From the NCBI RefSeq assembly GCF_000717335.1, contig NZ_JNYZ01000012.1, forward strand, positions 310,001 to 374,000: a DNA stretch of 64,000 nt, given 5' to 3'. Within the stretch, counting starts at the first letter, position 1. Every line of letters begins with the position of its first letter. The position numbers and the translations under genes were made by a program. The notes under the pieces are model-generated. The model was not told the DNA's origin. It saw nothing but the letters and a program-made list of their open reading frames with translations, and searched no databases. This stretch comes from Amycolatopsis jejuensis. GTDB lineage: Bacteria > Actinomycetota > Actinomycetes > Mycobacteriales > Pseudonocardiaceae. Of this stretch, positions 1 through 9,897 are shown one piece after another.

Positions 1-1
1 C

Positions 2-886
2 ATCCGCCGGCTCAACGCGGCCACGCGTGAGGCGTACGCGAAGGGCTACCTGGGCAAGAACATCTTCGGCACCGGCTGGGACCTCGAGCTGACTGTGCAC
101 GCCGGCGCCGGCGCGTACATCTGCGGCGAGGAAACGGCGTTGCTGGACTCGCTCGAAGGCCGCCGCGGCCAGCCCCGGCTCAAGCCGCCGTTCCCCGCGG
201 CCGCCGGGCTGTACGCGGCACCGACCACGGTGAACAACGTCGAGACCATCGCGAGTGCGCCGTACATCATCAACGCCGGTTCGTCGTGGTTCCGCGAGAT
301 GGGCCGCGAGAAGTCGCCGGGTCCGAAGATCTACTCGATCTCCGGGCACGTCGAGAAGCCCGGCCAGTACGAGTGCCCGCTCGGCACCACGCTCCGCGAG
401 CTGCTGGAGCTGGCGGGCGGCATGAAGGACGGCATCCCGCTCAAGTTCTGGACGCCGGGCGGGTCGTCCACGCCGATGTTCACTGCCGAGCACCTCGACA
501 TCCCGCTCGACTTCGAGGGTGCTGCCGAGGCCGGTTCGATGCTGGGTACCACGGCGGTGCAGGTCTTCAACGAGACCGTTTCGGTGCCGTGGGCCGTGAT
601 GAAGTGGACACAGTTCTACGAGCACGAATCGTGCGGCAAGTGCACGCCGTGCCGCGAGGGCACGTACTGGCTCGCGCAGATCCTCGAGCGGATGGTCGAG
701 GGGCACGGCACCGAAGAGGACATCGACACCCTGCTGGACGTGTGCGACAACATCCTCGGCCGGTCGTTCTGCGCACTCGGGGACGGCGCGGTGTCGCCGA
801 TCACCAGTGGCATCAAGTACTTCCGGGACGAGTTCCTCGCACTGTGCGAGAGCAACAAGCGCGAGCTGGTGGGAGCGCAGGCATGA
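2..886 (+). CDS. nuoF: NADH-quinone oxidoreductase subunit F (C-terminal part, 5' end outside window)
   Basis: Flavoprotein subunit of the peripheral arm of respiratory complex I; it binds FMN and NADH and passes electrons to the N3 [4Fe-4S] cluster. The reading frame is open from base 2, so the start lies upstream of the window; about 294 residues are visible. The segment [16 protein letters not shown] is the typical FMN/NADH-binding region. Near the C-terminus [11 protein letters not shown] plus a later Cys in SFCALGDG supply the four N3 ligands. The stop overlaps the nuoG start by 4 bases (ATGA), so the genes are translationally coupled. The identification is secure; only the N-terminus cannot be judged. 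Confidence 0.97.
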   Translation: MRRLNAATREAYAKGYLGKNIFGTGWDLELTVHAGAGAYICGEETALLDSLEGRRGQPRLKPPFPAAAGLYAAPTTVNNVETIASAPYIINAGSSWFREMGREKSPGPKIYSISGHVEKPGQYECPLGTTLRELLELAGGMKDGIPLKFWTPGGSSTPMFTAEHLDIPLDFEGAAEAGSMLGTTAVQVFNETVSVPWAVMKWTQFYEHESCGKCTPCREGTYWLAQILERMVEGHGTEEDIDTLLDVCDNILGRSFCALGDGAVSPITSGIKYFRDEFLALCESNKRELVGAQA

Positions 887-3387
887 CGATCGCGCCCGAC
901 AAGACGACGACTTCGGAGATCCCGGTCCCCGAAGGTCACGTGAAGCTGACCATCGACGGCGAAGAGGTCATCGCACCCAAGGGTGAGCTGCTGATCCGCA
1001 CCGCCGAGCGGCTCGGCACGGTCATCCCGCGGTTCTGCGACCACCCGCTGCTCGACCCGGCTGGCGCGTGCCGCCAGTGCCTGGTCGAGGTCGAGATGGG
1101 CGGCCGTCCGATGCCGAAGCCGCAGGCCTCGTGCACGATGACGGTCGCCGACGGCATGGTGGTCAAGACGCAGCTCACCTCGCCGGTGGCGGACAAGGCC
1201 CAGCAGGGTGTGATGGAGCTGCTGCTCATCAACCACCCGCTGGACTGCCCGATCTGTGACAAGGGCGGTGAGTGCCCGCTGCAGAACCAGGCGCTCGCGC
1301 ATGGCCGCACGGACTCGCGGTTCGTCGACACCAAGCGCACGTTCGCGAAGCCGCTGCCGATCTCGTCGCAGGTGCTCCTCGACCGCGAGCGGTGCGTGTT
1401 GTGCCAGCGCTGTACGCGATTCTCGGCGCAGATTGCCGGTGACCCGTTCATCGAGCTGCTCGAACGCGGCGCGCACCAGCAGATCGGGACCGCGGAAACG
1501 GCCGACGTGCTCGACCTGGCTTCGCGCACGACCAGTGGCGAGCCGTTCCAGAGCTACTTCTCCGGCAACGTGATCCAGATCTGCCCGGTCGGCGCGCTCA
1601 CGAGTGCGGCGTACCGGTTCCGGTCACGGCCGTTCGACCTGGTGTCGTCGCCGAGTGTGTGCGAGCACTGCTCGTCCGGCTGCGACGAGCGCACCGACTT
1701 CCGGCGCGGCAAGATCCAGCGCAAGCTGGCCGGTGACGACCCGGAGGTGAACGAGGAGTGGCTGTGCGACAAGGGCCGCTTCGCGTTCCGCTACGTGCAG
1801 GCGGACGACCGGATCCGCCGCCCGCTGGTCCGCAACGCGGCGGGTGAGCTGGAAGAAGCCTCCTGGACCGACGCGCTCCGGATCGCTTCGGAAGGGCTGC
1901 TGAAGGCCCGTGACGGCAAGGGTGCCGCGGTGCTCACCGGCGGTCGGCTGACTGTCGAGGACGCGTACGCGTACTCGAAGTTCGCCCGGATTGCCTTGCG
2001 TACCAACGACATCGACTTCCGCGCCCGCCCGCACTCGGACGAGGAGCTGGCGTTCCTCAGTTCGGCAGTGGTGGGTACGACGCCGGAAACCGGTGTGACG
2101 TTCGGCGAGATCGAGCGGGCGCGCACGGTGCTGTGCGTGGCGTTCGAGCCCGAGGACGAGGCGCCGATCGTGTTCCTGCGGCTGCGCAAGGCAGCCCGCA
2201 AGAACCGCACCCGGGTCGTCCACTTGGGACAGTGGACCACCTCGTCGGTGCGCAAGACCTTCGGTGAGCTGCTGGCCTGCGTACCCGGTGGCGAGGCCGC
2301 CGCGGTCGACGGCATCGCGCAGCACGCGGCCGACGTCGACACCGCTTTGAGTGGCGACGGTGCGGTGGTGCTGGTCGGCGAGCGGGCGGCGGAAATCCCC
2401 GGCCTGTTCTCCGCGCTGCAGCGGCTGAGCGCCCGGACCGGCGCCCGGCTGGCGTGGATCCCGCGCCGCGCAGGCGATCGGGGTGCGCTGGAGACCGGCT
2501 GCGTGCCGACACTGCTGCCGGGCGGCCGTCCGGTCACCGACGCGGCCGCCCGCGCCGAGGTCGAAAAGCAGTGGGGCGTAGAGCTTCCCGCCTCGCCCGG
2601 GCGGGACGTCACCGGCATCCTCGAGGCCGCTTCGGGCGGACAGCTGGACGCGCTGGTGGTCGGCGGCGTCGACCCGAACGACCTGCCCGACCCGGACCTG
2701 GCGCGGCGCGCACTCGACAACGCAGGCTTCGTGGTCAGCCTGGAGCTGCGGGCGAGCGAGGTCACCGAACGGGCCGACGTGGTCCTGCCGGTCGCGCCGT
2801 CGGTGGAGAAGGCGGGTAGCTACCTCAACTGGGAAGGCCGCCGCCGCGCATTCGACATCACGCTCGAAGGCACCGGTTCCCTCCCGGACGGCCGGGTCCT
2901 CGACACCCTCGCCGTCGAGATGGACGCCGACCTCTTCACCCAAACCCCCGCCGCCTCCGCCGCCGACCTCTCCCGCCTGTCCAAGCACCCCAATGTGGCA
3001 TTGGGTGCATCTGACGCACCGAATGCCACATTGGGTGCATCTGACGCACCCAATGCCACATTGGGGCGTTCTGAGCCGGGGCCGGGGCAGGCGGTGCTCG
3101 CGACCTGGCGGCAGCTGATCGACAACGGTTCGCTGCAGGACGGCGAACCGCACCTCAAGGGCACCCAGCGGACGCCGGTCGCGCGGCTGTCGGCGAAGAC
3201 CGCCGAGGGCCTCGGCACCACGGTGAAGGTGGCCACCGAACGTGGGTCGATCACCCTGCCGGTCGAGGTGGCCGACCTGCCGGACGGCGTCGTGTGGCTG
3301 CCCGGCAACTCCGACGGCTCGGCCGTCCGCGCCGCACTGGCCGCTGGACACGGCGCGCTCGTGCAGATTTCCGGAGGTGACCAGTGA
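883..3387 (+). CDS. nuoG: NADH-quinone oxidoreductase subunit G, with an in-frame repeat insertion
   Basis: Large iron-sulfur subunit of complex I, 834 residues. Visible cluster ligands are an N-terminal ferredoxin-like [2Fe-2S] set (about residues 52-93), the His/Cys N5 set in [14 protein letters not shown] (about 117-132), the N4 set starting at CVLCQRC (about 172) and closing at CPVGAL (about 233), and an N7-type set CEHCSSGC (about 260) with a fourth Cys in WLCDKGRF. The C-terminal half is molybdopterin-oxidoreductase-like. Residues about 703-728 ([25 protein letters not shown]) come entirely from three cores of the 30-bp palindromic repeat. They lie in a linker before the conserved C-terminal segment around [16 protein letters not shown]. 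The start ATG 883 overlaps the nuoF stop; longer upstream readings are nuoF in another frame. The stop overlaps nuoH. Confidence 0.96.
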   Translation: MTIAPDKTTTSEIPVPEGHVKLTIDGEEVIAPKGELLIRTAERLGTVIPRFCDHPLLDPAGACRQCLVEVEMGGRPMPKPQASCTMTVADGMVVKTQLTSPVADKAQQGVMELLLINHPLDCPICDKGGECPLQNQALAHGRTDSRFVDTKRTFAKPLPISSQVLLDRERCVLCQRCTRFSAQIAGDPFIELLERGAHQQIGTAETADVLDLASRTTSGEPFQSYFSGNVIQICPVGALTSAAYRFRSRPFDLVSSPSVCEHCSSGCDERTDFRRGKIQRKLAGDDPEVNEEWLCDKGRFAFRYVQADDRIRRPLVRNAAGELEEASWTDALRIASEGLLKARDGKGAAVLTGGRLTVEDAYAYSKFARIALRTNDIDFRARPHSDEELAFLSSAVVGTTPETGVTFGEIERARTVLCVAFEPEDEAPIVFLRLRKAARKNRTRVVHLGQWTTSSVRKTFGELLACVPGGEAAAVDGIAQHAADVDTALSGDGAVVLVGERAAEIPGLFSALQRLSARTGARLAWIPRRAGDRGALETGCVPTLLPGGRPVTDAAARAEVEKQWGVELPASPGRDVTGILEAASGGQLDALVVGGVDPNDLPDPDLARRALDNAGFVVSLELRASEVTERADVVLPVAPSVEKAGSYLNWEGRRRAFDITLEGTGSLPDGRVLDTLAVEMDADLFTQTPAASAADLSRLSKHPNVALGASDAPNATLGASDAPNATLGRSEPGPGQAVLATWRQLIDNGSLQDGEPHLKGTQRTPVARLSAKTAEGLGTTVKVATERGSITLPVEVADLPDGVVWLPGNSDGSAVRAALAAGHGALVQISGGDQ
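2988..3067 (+). repeat. 30-bp modular palindromic repeat, three cores, inside nuoG
   Basis: Three 15-bp cores begin at 2990, 3020 and 3050, exactly 30 bp apart. The first is CCAATGTGGCATTGG (CCAATG and CATTGG arms around TGG). The second and third carry the complementary centre, CCA. The 15-bp spacer GTGCATCTGACGCAC also has inverted ends (GTGC, GCAC). In the nuoG frame each unit reads N-(V/A)-(A/T)-L-G-A-S-D-A-P. Related arrays lie at 11494-11574 and 37814-38014. Confidence 0.93.
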
Positions 3388-4730
3388 GCCCGCAGCTCAC
3401 GCAGTTCCTCGCCGCGTACCCGGACGCAGCCGAACGGGCCCGGCTCCTCGCCGACGACCCGTGGTGGCTCATCCTGATCAAGGCGGTCGTGGTCCTGCTG
3501 ATCGGGCCGATCCTCACGATCTTCCTGATCGTGTGGGAGCGCAAGGCGATCGGCCGGATGCAGAACCGCCCCGGCCCCAACCGGGTCGGCCCCGGCGGCT
3601 ACCTGCAGTCGCTCGCGGACGCCGTCAAGCTCCCGTTCAAGGAGCAGATCATCCCGGACACCGCCGACCGCAAGGTGTACTTCCTCGCCCCGGTGGTGTC
3701 CGCGGTACCCGCGCTGATCGCGTTGTCGGCCATCCCGTTCGGCCCGGTCGTCTCGATCTTCGGGCACCAGACGGTGCTTCAGCTGATGGACCTCCCGGTC
3801 GGCGTGCTGGTGATCCTGGCCTGCTCGTCGATCGGCGTGTACGGCATCGTGCTGGCCGGCTGGTCGTCCGGCTCGCCGTACCCGCTCTTCGGTGGCATGC
3901 GCTCGGCCGCGCAGGTGATCTCCTACGAGATCGCGATGGGCCTCTCGATCGTCGCGGTGATCCTGTACTCCGGGTCGCTGCAGACGTCGGAAATCGTGCA
4001 GGCGCAGACGCACGGCTGGTACTTCTACATGCTCATCCCGAGCTTCGTGATCTACGTGATCTCGATGGTCGGCGAGACGAACCGCGCGCCGTTCGACCTC
4101 CCGGAGGCCGAGTCGGAGCTGGTCGGCGGGTTCCACACCGAGTACAACTCGATGAAGTTCGCGATGTTCTTCCTCGCCGAGTACGTCAACATGGTGATCG
4201 TCTCGGCGTTCTGCACCACGCTCTTCCTCGGCGGCTGGCGGTTCCCGTTCGTCGGCGACGATTCGCCGCTGAACCAGAACTGGTGGCCGGTCCTCTGGTT
4301 CTTCGCCAAGACGTTCGTGCTGCTCTTCGGCTTCATCTGGCTGCGCGCCACGCTGCCGCGGCTGCGGTACGACCAGTTCATGCGGCTGGGCTGGAAGGTC
4401 CTGGTGCCGGTGAACCTGGTGTGGATCGTGGTCGTGGTCGCGATCAAGACCATCCAGTGGAGCTGGCCGCAGATCCTCGTCGGCGTCGGCATCGTGCTGG
4501 TCGTGCTCGTGCTGCTGAGCCTCGCGCTGCCGGACAAGAAGGTGCCCGAATCGGACTACGTGGACCTCACCGGCGGCGGCTACCCGGTGCCGCCGCTTGA
4601 CCTGCGGGTCCCGGAGTCCACGCCGCGGCAGAAGGCGCTGGCCAAGGCGGAGGCGAAGGCCGCGCGGCGCAAGCCGGCCGGCGTCACCTCCGGGGCCGCA
4701 CAGGAAGGGACAGAAGATGGCGGCAACTGA
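3384..4730 (+). CDS. nuoH: NADH-quinone oxidoreductase subunit H
   Basis: Membrane subunit of complex I at the junction with the peripheral arm, forming much of the quinone-binding site. It has 448 residues and about eight or more hydrophobic segments. The conserved stretch [20 protein letters not shown] (about residues 51-70) and the acidic loop [20 protein letters not shown] (about 230-250) are hallmark quinone-channel motifs. A charged C-terminal tail of about 60 residues (repeated Lys/Ala) extends beyond the last membrane helix, as is common in actinobacteria. The start is GTG 3384, overlapping the nuoG stop and preceded by GGAGGTGA. The 3' end overlaps nuoI by 14 bases. Confidence 0.97.
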   Translation: MSPQLTQFLAAYPDAAERARLLADDPWWLILIKAVVVLLIGPILTIFLIVWERKAIGRMQNRPGPNRVGPGGYLQSLADAVKLPFKEQIIPDTADRKVYFLAPVVSAVPALIALSAIPFGPVVSIFGHQTVLQLMDLPVGVLVILACSSIGVYGIVLAGWSSGSPYPLFGGMRSAAQVISYEIAMGLSIVAVILYSGSLQTSEIVQAQTHGWYFYMLIPSFVIYVISMVGETNRAPFDLPEAESELVGGFHTEYNSMKFAMFFLAEYVNMVIVSAFCTTLFLGGWRFPFVGDDSPLNQNWWPVLWFFAKTFVLLFGFIWLRATLPRLRYDQFMRLGWKVLVPVNLVWIVVVVAIKTIQWSWPQILVGVGIVLVVLVLLSLALPDKKVPESDYVDLTGGGYPVPPLDLRVPESTPRQKALAKAEAKAARRKPAGVTSGAAQEGTEDGGN

Positions 4731-5259
4731 CTTCCTCAATCCCATCAAGGGGTTCGGCGTCACCTTCGGGATGATGTTCAAGAAGGTGGCGACCGAGGAG
4801 TACCCCGAGGCGGGCGCGCCGTCGGCCCCGCGGTACCACGGCCGCCACCAGCTCAACCGGCATCCGGACGGGCTGGAAAAGTGCGTCGGCTGCGAGCTGT
4901 GCGCGTGGGCGTGCCCGGCGGACGCGATCTTCGTCGAGGGCGGCGACAACACCGACGAAGAGCGGTACTCGCCGGGTGAGCGTTACGGCGCGGACTACCA
5001 GATCAACTACCTGCGCTGCATCGGCTGCGGCCTGTGCATCGAGGCCTGCCCGACCCGGTCGCTCACCATGACCAACTTCTACGAGATGGCCGACGACGAC
5101 CGGCAGCGGCTCATCTACACCAAGGAAGACCTGCTCGCCCCGCTGCTGCCCGGCATGGAGCAGCCGCCGCACCCGATGCGGCTCGGCGAAAACGAGCAGG
5201 ACTACTACGTCAACGGTCCCGAGCTGGCGGCCAAGGCGCAGCAGGAGGCGAAGCAGTGA
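4717..5259 (+). CDS. nuoI: NADH-quinone oxidoreductase subunit I
   Basis: Ferredoxin-type subunit carrying clusters N6a and N6b, which link the nuoG wire to N2 and quinone. It has 180 residues. Two [4Fe-4S] motifs are plain: [16 protein letters not shown] (about residue 50) and [16 protein letters not shown] (about residue 98). Each Cys-x-x-Cys-x-x-Cys set is followed by Cys-Pro. ATG 4717 was chosen because AGGAAGGGA lies just upstream and the N-terminus [14 protein letters not shown] is family-like; the longer open frame runs back inside nuoH. The stop overlaps the nuoJ start. Confidence 0.97.
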   Translation: MAATDFLNPIKGFGVTFGMMFKKVATEEYPEAGAPSAPRYHGRHQLNRHPDGLEKCVGCELCAWACPADAIFVEGGDNTDEERYSPGERYGADYQINYLRCIGCGLCIEACPTRSLTMTNFYEMADDDRQRLIYTKEDLLAPLLPGMEQPPHPMRLGENEQDYYVNGPELAAKAQQEAKQ

Positions 5260-6125
5260 TTGCCGCCGTGCTCGCCCAGGCCCCCGTCGACGCGTCCGTG
5301 TCGACCGGCGAAGCCATTGCGTTCTGGATCCTCGGCCCGCTTTCGCTGCTCGGCGGGCTCGGGATGATCTTCTCCCGCAACGCCGTGCACTCGGCGTTGT
5401 GGCTGGTGCTCACGATGCTCACCCTCGGCGCGATGTACATGACCCAGTCCGCGCCGTTCCTCGGGTTCACCCAGATCATCGTCTACACCGGCGCGATCAT
5501 GATGCTGTTCCTCTTCGTGCTGATGCTGGTCGGCCGGGAGAGCTCGGACTCGGTGGTCGAGGTGCTGCGCGGGCAGCGGATGGCCGCGACGCTGCTCGGC
5601 GTCGGACTGGCCGCGCTGATCGCCGCGGGCGTTTTCCGTTCGCTGGTGAACGTGACCCCGGCCGCGCCGCTGGACCCGTACCAGCCGACCGGCGGCGGCC
5701 CGGGCGGTCTCGGCCGGCTCATCTTCACCGAGTACCTGTTCCCGTTCGAGCTCACCTCGGCGCTGCTGATCACCGCCGCGCTCGGCGCGATGGTGCTGGC
5801 CTTCTCCGGCCGGAATGCCAAGGGCGGCAAGGTTTCCCAGCGCGAACTGGTCAAGATGCGCTTCCGCGGCGAGCACGACCGCCCGTCGCCGCTGCCCGGT
5901 CCCGGCGTGTTCGCCACCGCCAGTTCGGTCTCCACGCCCGCGCTGCTGCCGGACGGCTCGGTCGCGCCGGAGTCGATGTCGGAGATCATCGAGTCCACCT
6001 CGGCGATCCGGCTCATGCGTGAGCGCAAGCTGATCGCCGACGAGGGTCCGAAGCCCGACGCGCACGCGCTGGTCGGCGGCGTGCCGAAGGCCGAACCGGC
6101 CGAAGAAGAAGGGGACGGAAAGTGA
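5256..6125 (+). CDS. nuoJ: NADH-quinone oxidoreductase subunit J
   Basis: Small membrane subunit of complex I (289 residues) with about five transmembrane helices in the first two thirds. The segment [20 protein letters not shown], with its pi-bulge region, is diagnostic of NuoJ/ND6. The C-terminal 100 residues are hydrophilic and rich in Pro, Ser and Glu; this actinobacterial extension is absent from the roughly 185-residue enterobacterial protein. The start is GTG 5256, overlapping the nuoI stop (GTGA). The stop overlaps the nuoK start. Confidence 0.95.
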   Translation: MIAAVLAQAPVDASVSTGEAIAFWILGPLSLLGGLGMIFSRNAVHSALWLVLTMLTLGAMYMTQSAPFLGFTQIIVYTGAIMMLFLFVLMLVGRESSDSVVEVLRGQRMAATLLGVGLAALIAAGVFRSLVNVTPAAPLDPYQPTGGGPGGLGRLIFTEYLFPFELTSALLITAALGAMVLAFSGRNAKGGKVSQRELVKMRFRGEHDRPSPLPGPGVFATASSVSTPALLPDGSVAPESMSEIIESTSAIRLMRERKLIADEGPKPDAHALVGGVPKAEPAEEEGDGK

Positions 6126-6421
6126 CCCCGAGCTACTACCTGCTGCTGTCCGCGCTGCTGTTCTGCATCGGCGCGGTGGGCGTGCTGGTCCGCCGCAACG
6201 CGATCGTCGTGTTCATGTGCATCGAGCTGATGCTGAACGCGGTGAACCTCACCCTGGTCACCTTCGCCCGCATCAACGGCGGGCTGCACGGCCAGGTGAT
6301 GGCGTTCTTCGTGATGGTGGTCGCGGCCGCCGAGGTCGTGGTGGGACTGGCGATCATCATGGCGATCTTCCGCACCCGCCGTTCGGCCTCGGTCGACGAC
6401 ACGAACCTGCTGAAGTACTGA
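6122..6421 (+). CDS. nuoK: NADH-quinone oxidoreductase subunit K
   Basis: A 99-residue membrane subunit with three transmembrane helices, homologous to ND4L and part of the proton path between NuoH and the antiporter-like subunits. The second helix [18 protein letters not shown] carries the conserved Glu, and a second conserved Glu sits in [11 protein letters not shown]. The length matches the family. The start is GTG 6122, overlapping the nuoJ stop. A 13-base gap containing GGGAGACGA precedes nuoL. Confidence 0.96.
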   Translation: MTPSYYLLLSALLFCIGAVGVLVRRNAIVVFMCIELMLNAVNLTLVTFARINGGLHGQVMAFFVMVVAAAEVVVGLAIIMAIFRTRRSASVDDTNLLKY

Positions 6422-6434
6422 GGGAGACGACCGA

Positions 6435-8342
6435 GTGACCGCATCATCGTGGCTGCTGGTGGCCCTTCCCGCCCTCGGCGCCCTGGTTCTGCTGCTATCC
6501 GGGAAGCGCGCGAAGGCGTGGGGGCATCTGCTCGGCTGTGCCACCGTCACGCTCGCCTTCGTGTACGGCGTGCTCCTGTTCTTCTCCACCGACAGCCACG
6601 CGGTCACCGACACCAAGGTGTACTCCTGGATCCCGGTGACCCAGCTGCAGGTGGACTTCGGGCTGCGCATCGACGCGCTGTCGCTGACGTTCGTCCTGCT
6701 GATCACCGGCGTCGGCATGCTGATCCACTTCTACTCGATCGGCTACATGGCCGAGGACGAGGGCCGGTACCGCTTCTTCGCGTACCTCAACCTCTTCATC
6801 GCGTCGATGCTGATCCTGGTGCTGGGCAACAGCTTCGTGACGCTGTACCTCGGCTGGGAAGGCGTGGGTCTCGCGTCGTACCTGCTGATCGGCTGGTATC
6901 AGGGCCGTCCGTCCGCCGCGACCGCGGCGAAGAAGGCGTTCCTGATGAACCGCGTCGGCGACGTCGGGCTCGCGCTGGCGATCTTCCTGATGTTCAAGTA
7001 CGTCGGGTCGACCGGGTACGCGCAGGTCTTCGAAGGCGTGACGCAGGGCAAGATCCCGCCGGGCGCGATCACCGCGATCGCGATCCTGCTGCTGCTCGGC
7101 GCTTGCGGTAAGTCCGGCCAGTTCCCGCTGCAGGCCTGGCTGCCGGACGCGATGGAAGGCCCGACCCCGGTGTCGGCGCTCATCCACGCGGCGACGATGG
7201 TCACCGCGGGCGTGTACCTCGTGGCCCGCTGCAACGTCATCTTCACCGCGACACCGGACGGGCGCCTGGTGGTCACCCTGGTCGGCGCGGTCACGCTGCT
7301 GCTCGGGTGCATCGTCGGGTGTGCCTACGACGACATCAAGAAGGTGCTCGCGTACTCCACGGTCAGCCAGATCGGGTACATGATGCTGGCCGTCGGCCTC
7401 GGGCCGGGGATCTACGCGCTCGGCATCATGCACCTGGTGGCACACGGCTTCTTCAAGGCCGGGCTGTTCCTCGGCGCCGGTTCGGTCATGCACGGCATGA
7501 ACGACGAGGTCGACATGCGCAAGTTCGGCGGCCTCGCCAGGAAGATGCCGATCACGTTCGTCACCTTCGGCTTCGGCTACCTGGCGCTCATCGGCTTCCC
7601 GTTCCTCACCGGGTACTACACGAAGGACGCGATCATCGAAGCCGCGTTCGGCCAGGAAGGCTGGCGTGGCTGGGCGTTCGGGCTCGCGACGGTGATCGGC
7701 GCCGGGCTCACCGCGTTCTACATGACGCGGCTGATGATGATGACCTTCTTCGGCAAGCAGCGCTGGAAGGACATCAAGTCGTCCGACGGCCGCGACTTCC
7801 ACCCGCACGAGTCCAAGCCGGTCATGTGGATCCCGATGGCGATCCTTGCGGTCGGCTCGATCGGCGCCGGTGCGTTCTTCGCGATCGGCAACCGGTTCGT
7901 GGACTGGCTTTCCCCGGTGGTCGGCGAGTTCGAGCACGCCGAGCACACCCCGATCCCGTCGTGGACCGTCCCGGCGGCCACGCTGGTGCTGGCCGCGCTC
8001 GGCGTACTGCTGGCGGTGTGGCTGTTCCGGCCGTCGCGCGACATTCCGGTGGAGCGCCCCGAGCGGGTGTCCTGGCCGGTGCGCGCGGCACGCAAGGACC
8101 TGTACGGCAACGCGCTCAACGAAACCCTGGTCGCGCGTCCGGGCACCTGGCTCGCGAGGGCGTTGGTGTACGTGGACAACCGCGGTGTCGACGGCGCGGT
8201 GAACGGCATTGCCGCGGCACTCGGCGGCGGGTCCGGTCGGCTGCGCCGGATGCAGACCGGGTTCGTGCGGTCGTATGCGCTGTCCATGCTCGGCGGCACG
8301 TTCCTGCTTCTGGCGGCCCTTCTGCTGGTGAGGTTCTCCTGA
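6435..8342 (+). CDS. nuoL: NADH-quinone oxidoreductase subunit L
   Basis: The largest antiporter-like proton-pumping subunit (635 residues), at the distal end of the membrane arm. Conserved segments include [17 protein letters not shown] (with the key Glu of helix 5), [20 protein letters not shown] (helix 7 Lys region) and [17 protein letters not shown]. Many hydrophobic helices are followed by a C-terminal amphipathic region (about residues 520-610) ending in a last membrane helix, as expected for the lateral HL helix of NuoL. The start is GTG 6435 with GGGAGA upstream. One base separates it from nuoM. Confidence 0.96.
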   Translation: MTASSWLLVALPALGALVLLLSGKRAKAWGHLLGCATVTLAFVYGVLLFFSTDSHAVTDTKVYSWIPVTQLQVDFGLRIDALSLTFVLLITGVGMLIHFYSIGYMAEDEGRYRFFAYLNLFIASMLILVLGNSFVTLYLGWEGVGLASYLLIGWYQGRPSAATAAKKAFLMNRVGDVGLALAIFLMFKYVGSTGYAQVFEGVTQGKIPPGAITAIAILLLLGACGKSGQFPLQAWLPDAMEGPTPVSALIHAATMVTAGVYLVARCNVIFTATPDGRLVVTLVGAVTLLLGCIVGCAYDDIKKVLAYSTVSQIGYMMLAVGLGPGIYALGIMHLVAHGFFKAGLFLGAGSVMHGMNDEVDMRKFGGLARKMPITFVTFGFGYLALIGFPFLTGYYTKDAIIEAAFGQEGWRGWAFGLATVIGAGLTAFYMTRLMMMTFFGKQRWKDIKSSDGRDFHPHESKPVMWIPMAILAVGSIGAGAFFAIGNRFVDWLSPVVGEFEHAEHTPIPSWTVPAATLVLAALGVLLAVWLFRPSRDIPVERPERVSWPVRAARKDLYGNALNETLVARPGTWLARALVYVDNRGVDGAVNGIAAALGGGSGRLRRMQTGFVRSYALSMLGGTFLLLAALLLVRFS

Positions 8343-8343
8343 C

Positions 8344-9894
8344 ATGACTTGGCTTCTGGCACTCATCCTGCTGCCGCTGGCCGGCTCGGCGGTGCTGGCG
8401 TTCCTCAAGGGGAACGACCGGGCCGCGGTCGCCACGGCGCTCGTCGTGTCCATTGTGGAGTTCCTGCTGATCATCCCGTTCTGGGCGAGCTACTCGCCTT
8501 CGGGCGAGCGCATCCAGCAGGCCACCACGATGGACTGGATCCCGAGCTTCGGTATCCACATCTCGTTCGGCACCGACGGCATTTCGCTGATCATGATCGC
8601 GGTGATCGCGTTGCTCGTGCCGATCGTCGTCGGCGCACTCGGCCTCACCGACAAGCTGCCCGCGGGCCGCAGTGCCGGCGGGTTCCTGTCGCTGATCCTG
8701 CTGCAGGAAGCGATCACGATCGGCGTCTTCGCGGCGACCGACGTGTTCCTCTTCTACGTGCTCTTCGAGATCATGCTGATCCCGATGTACTTCCTGATCG
8801 GCGGCTACGGCGGCGCGAACCGGCAGTACGCGGCGGTGAAGTTCTTCCTGTACTCGTTCCTCGGCGGCCTGATCATGCTGGCGTCGGCGATCGGGGCGTA
8901 CTCGCTGGCCTCGGACAAGCTCGGCAAGGGCACGTTCGACTGGGCCACGCTGGTCACGGTCGTCCGGGAAGCACCGGCGAGCACGCAGATCTGGCTGTTC
9001 CTCGGCTTCTTCCTCGCGTTCGCGATCAAGGCGCCGCTGGTGCCGTTCCACACCTGGCTCCCGGACGCCGCGGGCCAGGCGCCGATCGGCGTCGCGGTGC
9101 TGCTGGTCGGCGTGCTGGACAAGGTCGGCACGTTCGGGTTCCTGCGCTACTGCCTGCCGATGTTCCCGGAGGCGAGCAAAACGCTGGCGCCGCTGGTGCT
9201 GATCCTTTCGGTGATCGGCATCCTGTACGGCTCGATGCTGGCGGCCGGGCAGCGCGACATGAAGCGGTTCATCGCGTACGTGTCGATCGCCCACTTCGGG
9301 TTCATCGCGCTCGGCATCTTCACGTTCAACGAGCAGGCCGTGGTCGGTTCGGTGTCGTACATGCTGAACCACAGCCTGTCCACCGGGATGCTGATCGTGG
9401 TGATCGGCCTGATCGTGATGCGCGGCGGGTCGAGCCGGATCTCCGACTACGGCGGGATGGCGAAGGTGACCCCGCTGCTCGGCGGAATGCTGCTGCTGGC
9501 CGGGCTTTCCGCGTTGTCGCTGCCGGGGACCAACTCGTTCGTGAGCGAGTTCCTCGTGCTCCTGGGGTCCTATGTGGACCAGCCGGTGTACACGATCATC
9601 GCCACCGTCGGCATGGTGCTGGCCGCGGCGTACGTGCTGTGGCTGTACCAGCGGATCATGCAGGGCCCAGTTCGTGGTGATGCGCTGGTGGGTGCCGGCG
9701 GCGGCCCGGGTACGGCAATCGCGCCGGAGCTCGGGGCGAAGAAGACCATCAAGGACCTCGGCGGACGCGAGATCGCGATCCTCGCGCCCATGGTCATCCT
9801 GATCATCGGGCTGGGCTTCTACCCCAAGCCGATGCTCGACACGATCACCCCGTCGGTGCAGGCGACGCTGTCTGCCGTGCAGGGAGGCAAGTAA
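8344..9894 (+). CDS. nuoM: NADH-quinone oxidoreductase subunit M
   Basis: Antiporter-like proton-pumping subunit (516 residues, about 14 transmembrane helices). Recognisable family blocks are LFEIMLIPMYFLIGGYGG with the helix-5 Glu, KAPLVPFHTWLPDAAGQAP with the helix-7 Lys, and YVSIAHFGFIALGIF. A hydrophilic cytoplasmic loop at about residues 440-475 precedes the last helix. ATG 8344 follows directly on nuoL and the gene is followed three bases later by nuoN. Confidence 0.96.
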   Translation: MTWLLALILLPLAGSAVLAFLKGNDRAAVATALVVSIVEFLLIIPFWASYSPSGERIQQATTMDWIPSFGIHISFGTDGISLIMIAVIALLVPIVVGALGLTDKLPAGRSAGGFLSLILLQEAITIGVFAATDVFLFYVLFEIMLIPMYFLIGGYGGANRQYAAVKFFLYSFLGGLIMLASAIGAYSLASDKLGKGTFDWATLVTVVREAPASTQIWLFLGFFLAFAIKAPLVPFHTWLPDAAGQAPIGVAVLLVGVLDKVGTFGFLRYCLPMFPEASKTLAPLVLILSVIGILYGSMLAAGQRDMKRFIAYVSIAHFGFIALGIFTFNEQAVVGSVSYMLNHSLSTGMLIVVIGLIVMRGGSSRISDYGGMAKVTPLLGGMLLLAGLSALSLPGTNSFVSEFLVLLGSYVDQPVYTIIATVGMVLAAAYVLWLYQRIMQGPVRGDALVGAGGGPGTAIAPELGAKKTIKDLGGREIAILAPMVILIIGLGFYPKPMLDTITPSVQATLSAVQGGK

Positions 9895-9897
9895 ACC

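Noticed and set aside
286..882. N-terminal extension of nuoG
   Set aside because: The region is nuoF in another frame with clear Fe-S and NADH motifs; ATG 883 overlaps the nuoF stop as usual.
2820..4952. 710-residue minus-strand open frame
   Set aside because: Covers nuoG/nuoH/nuoI on the other strand with His/Asp/Arg-rich nonsense content typical of a high-GC shadow frame.
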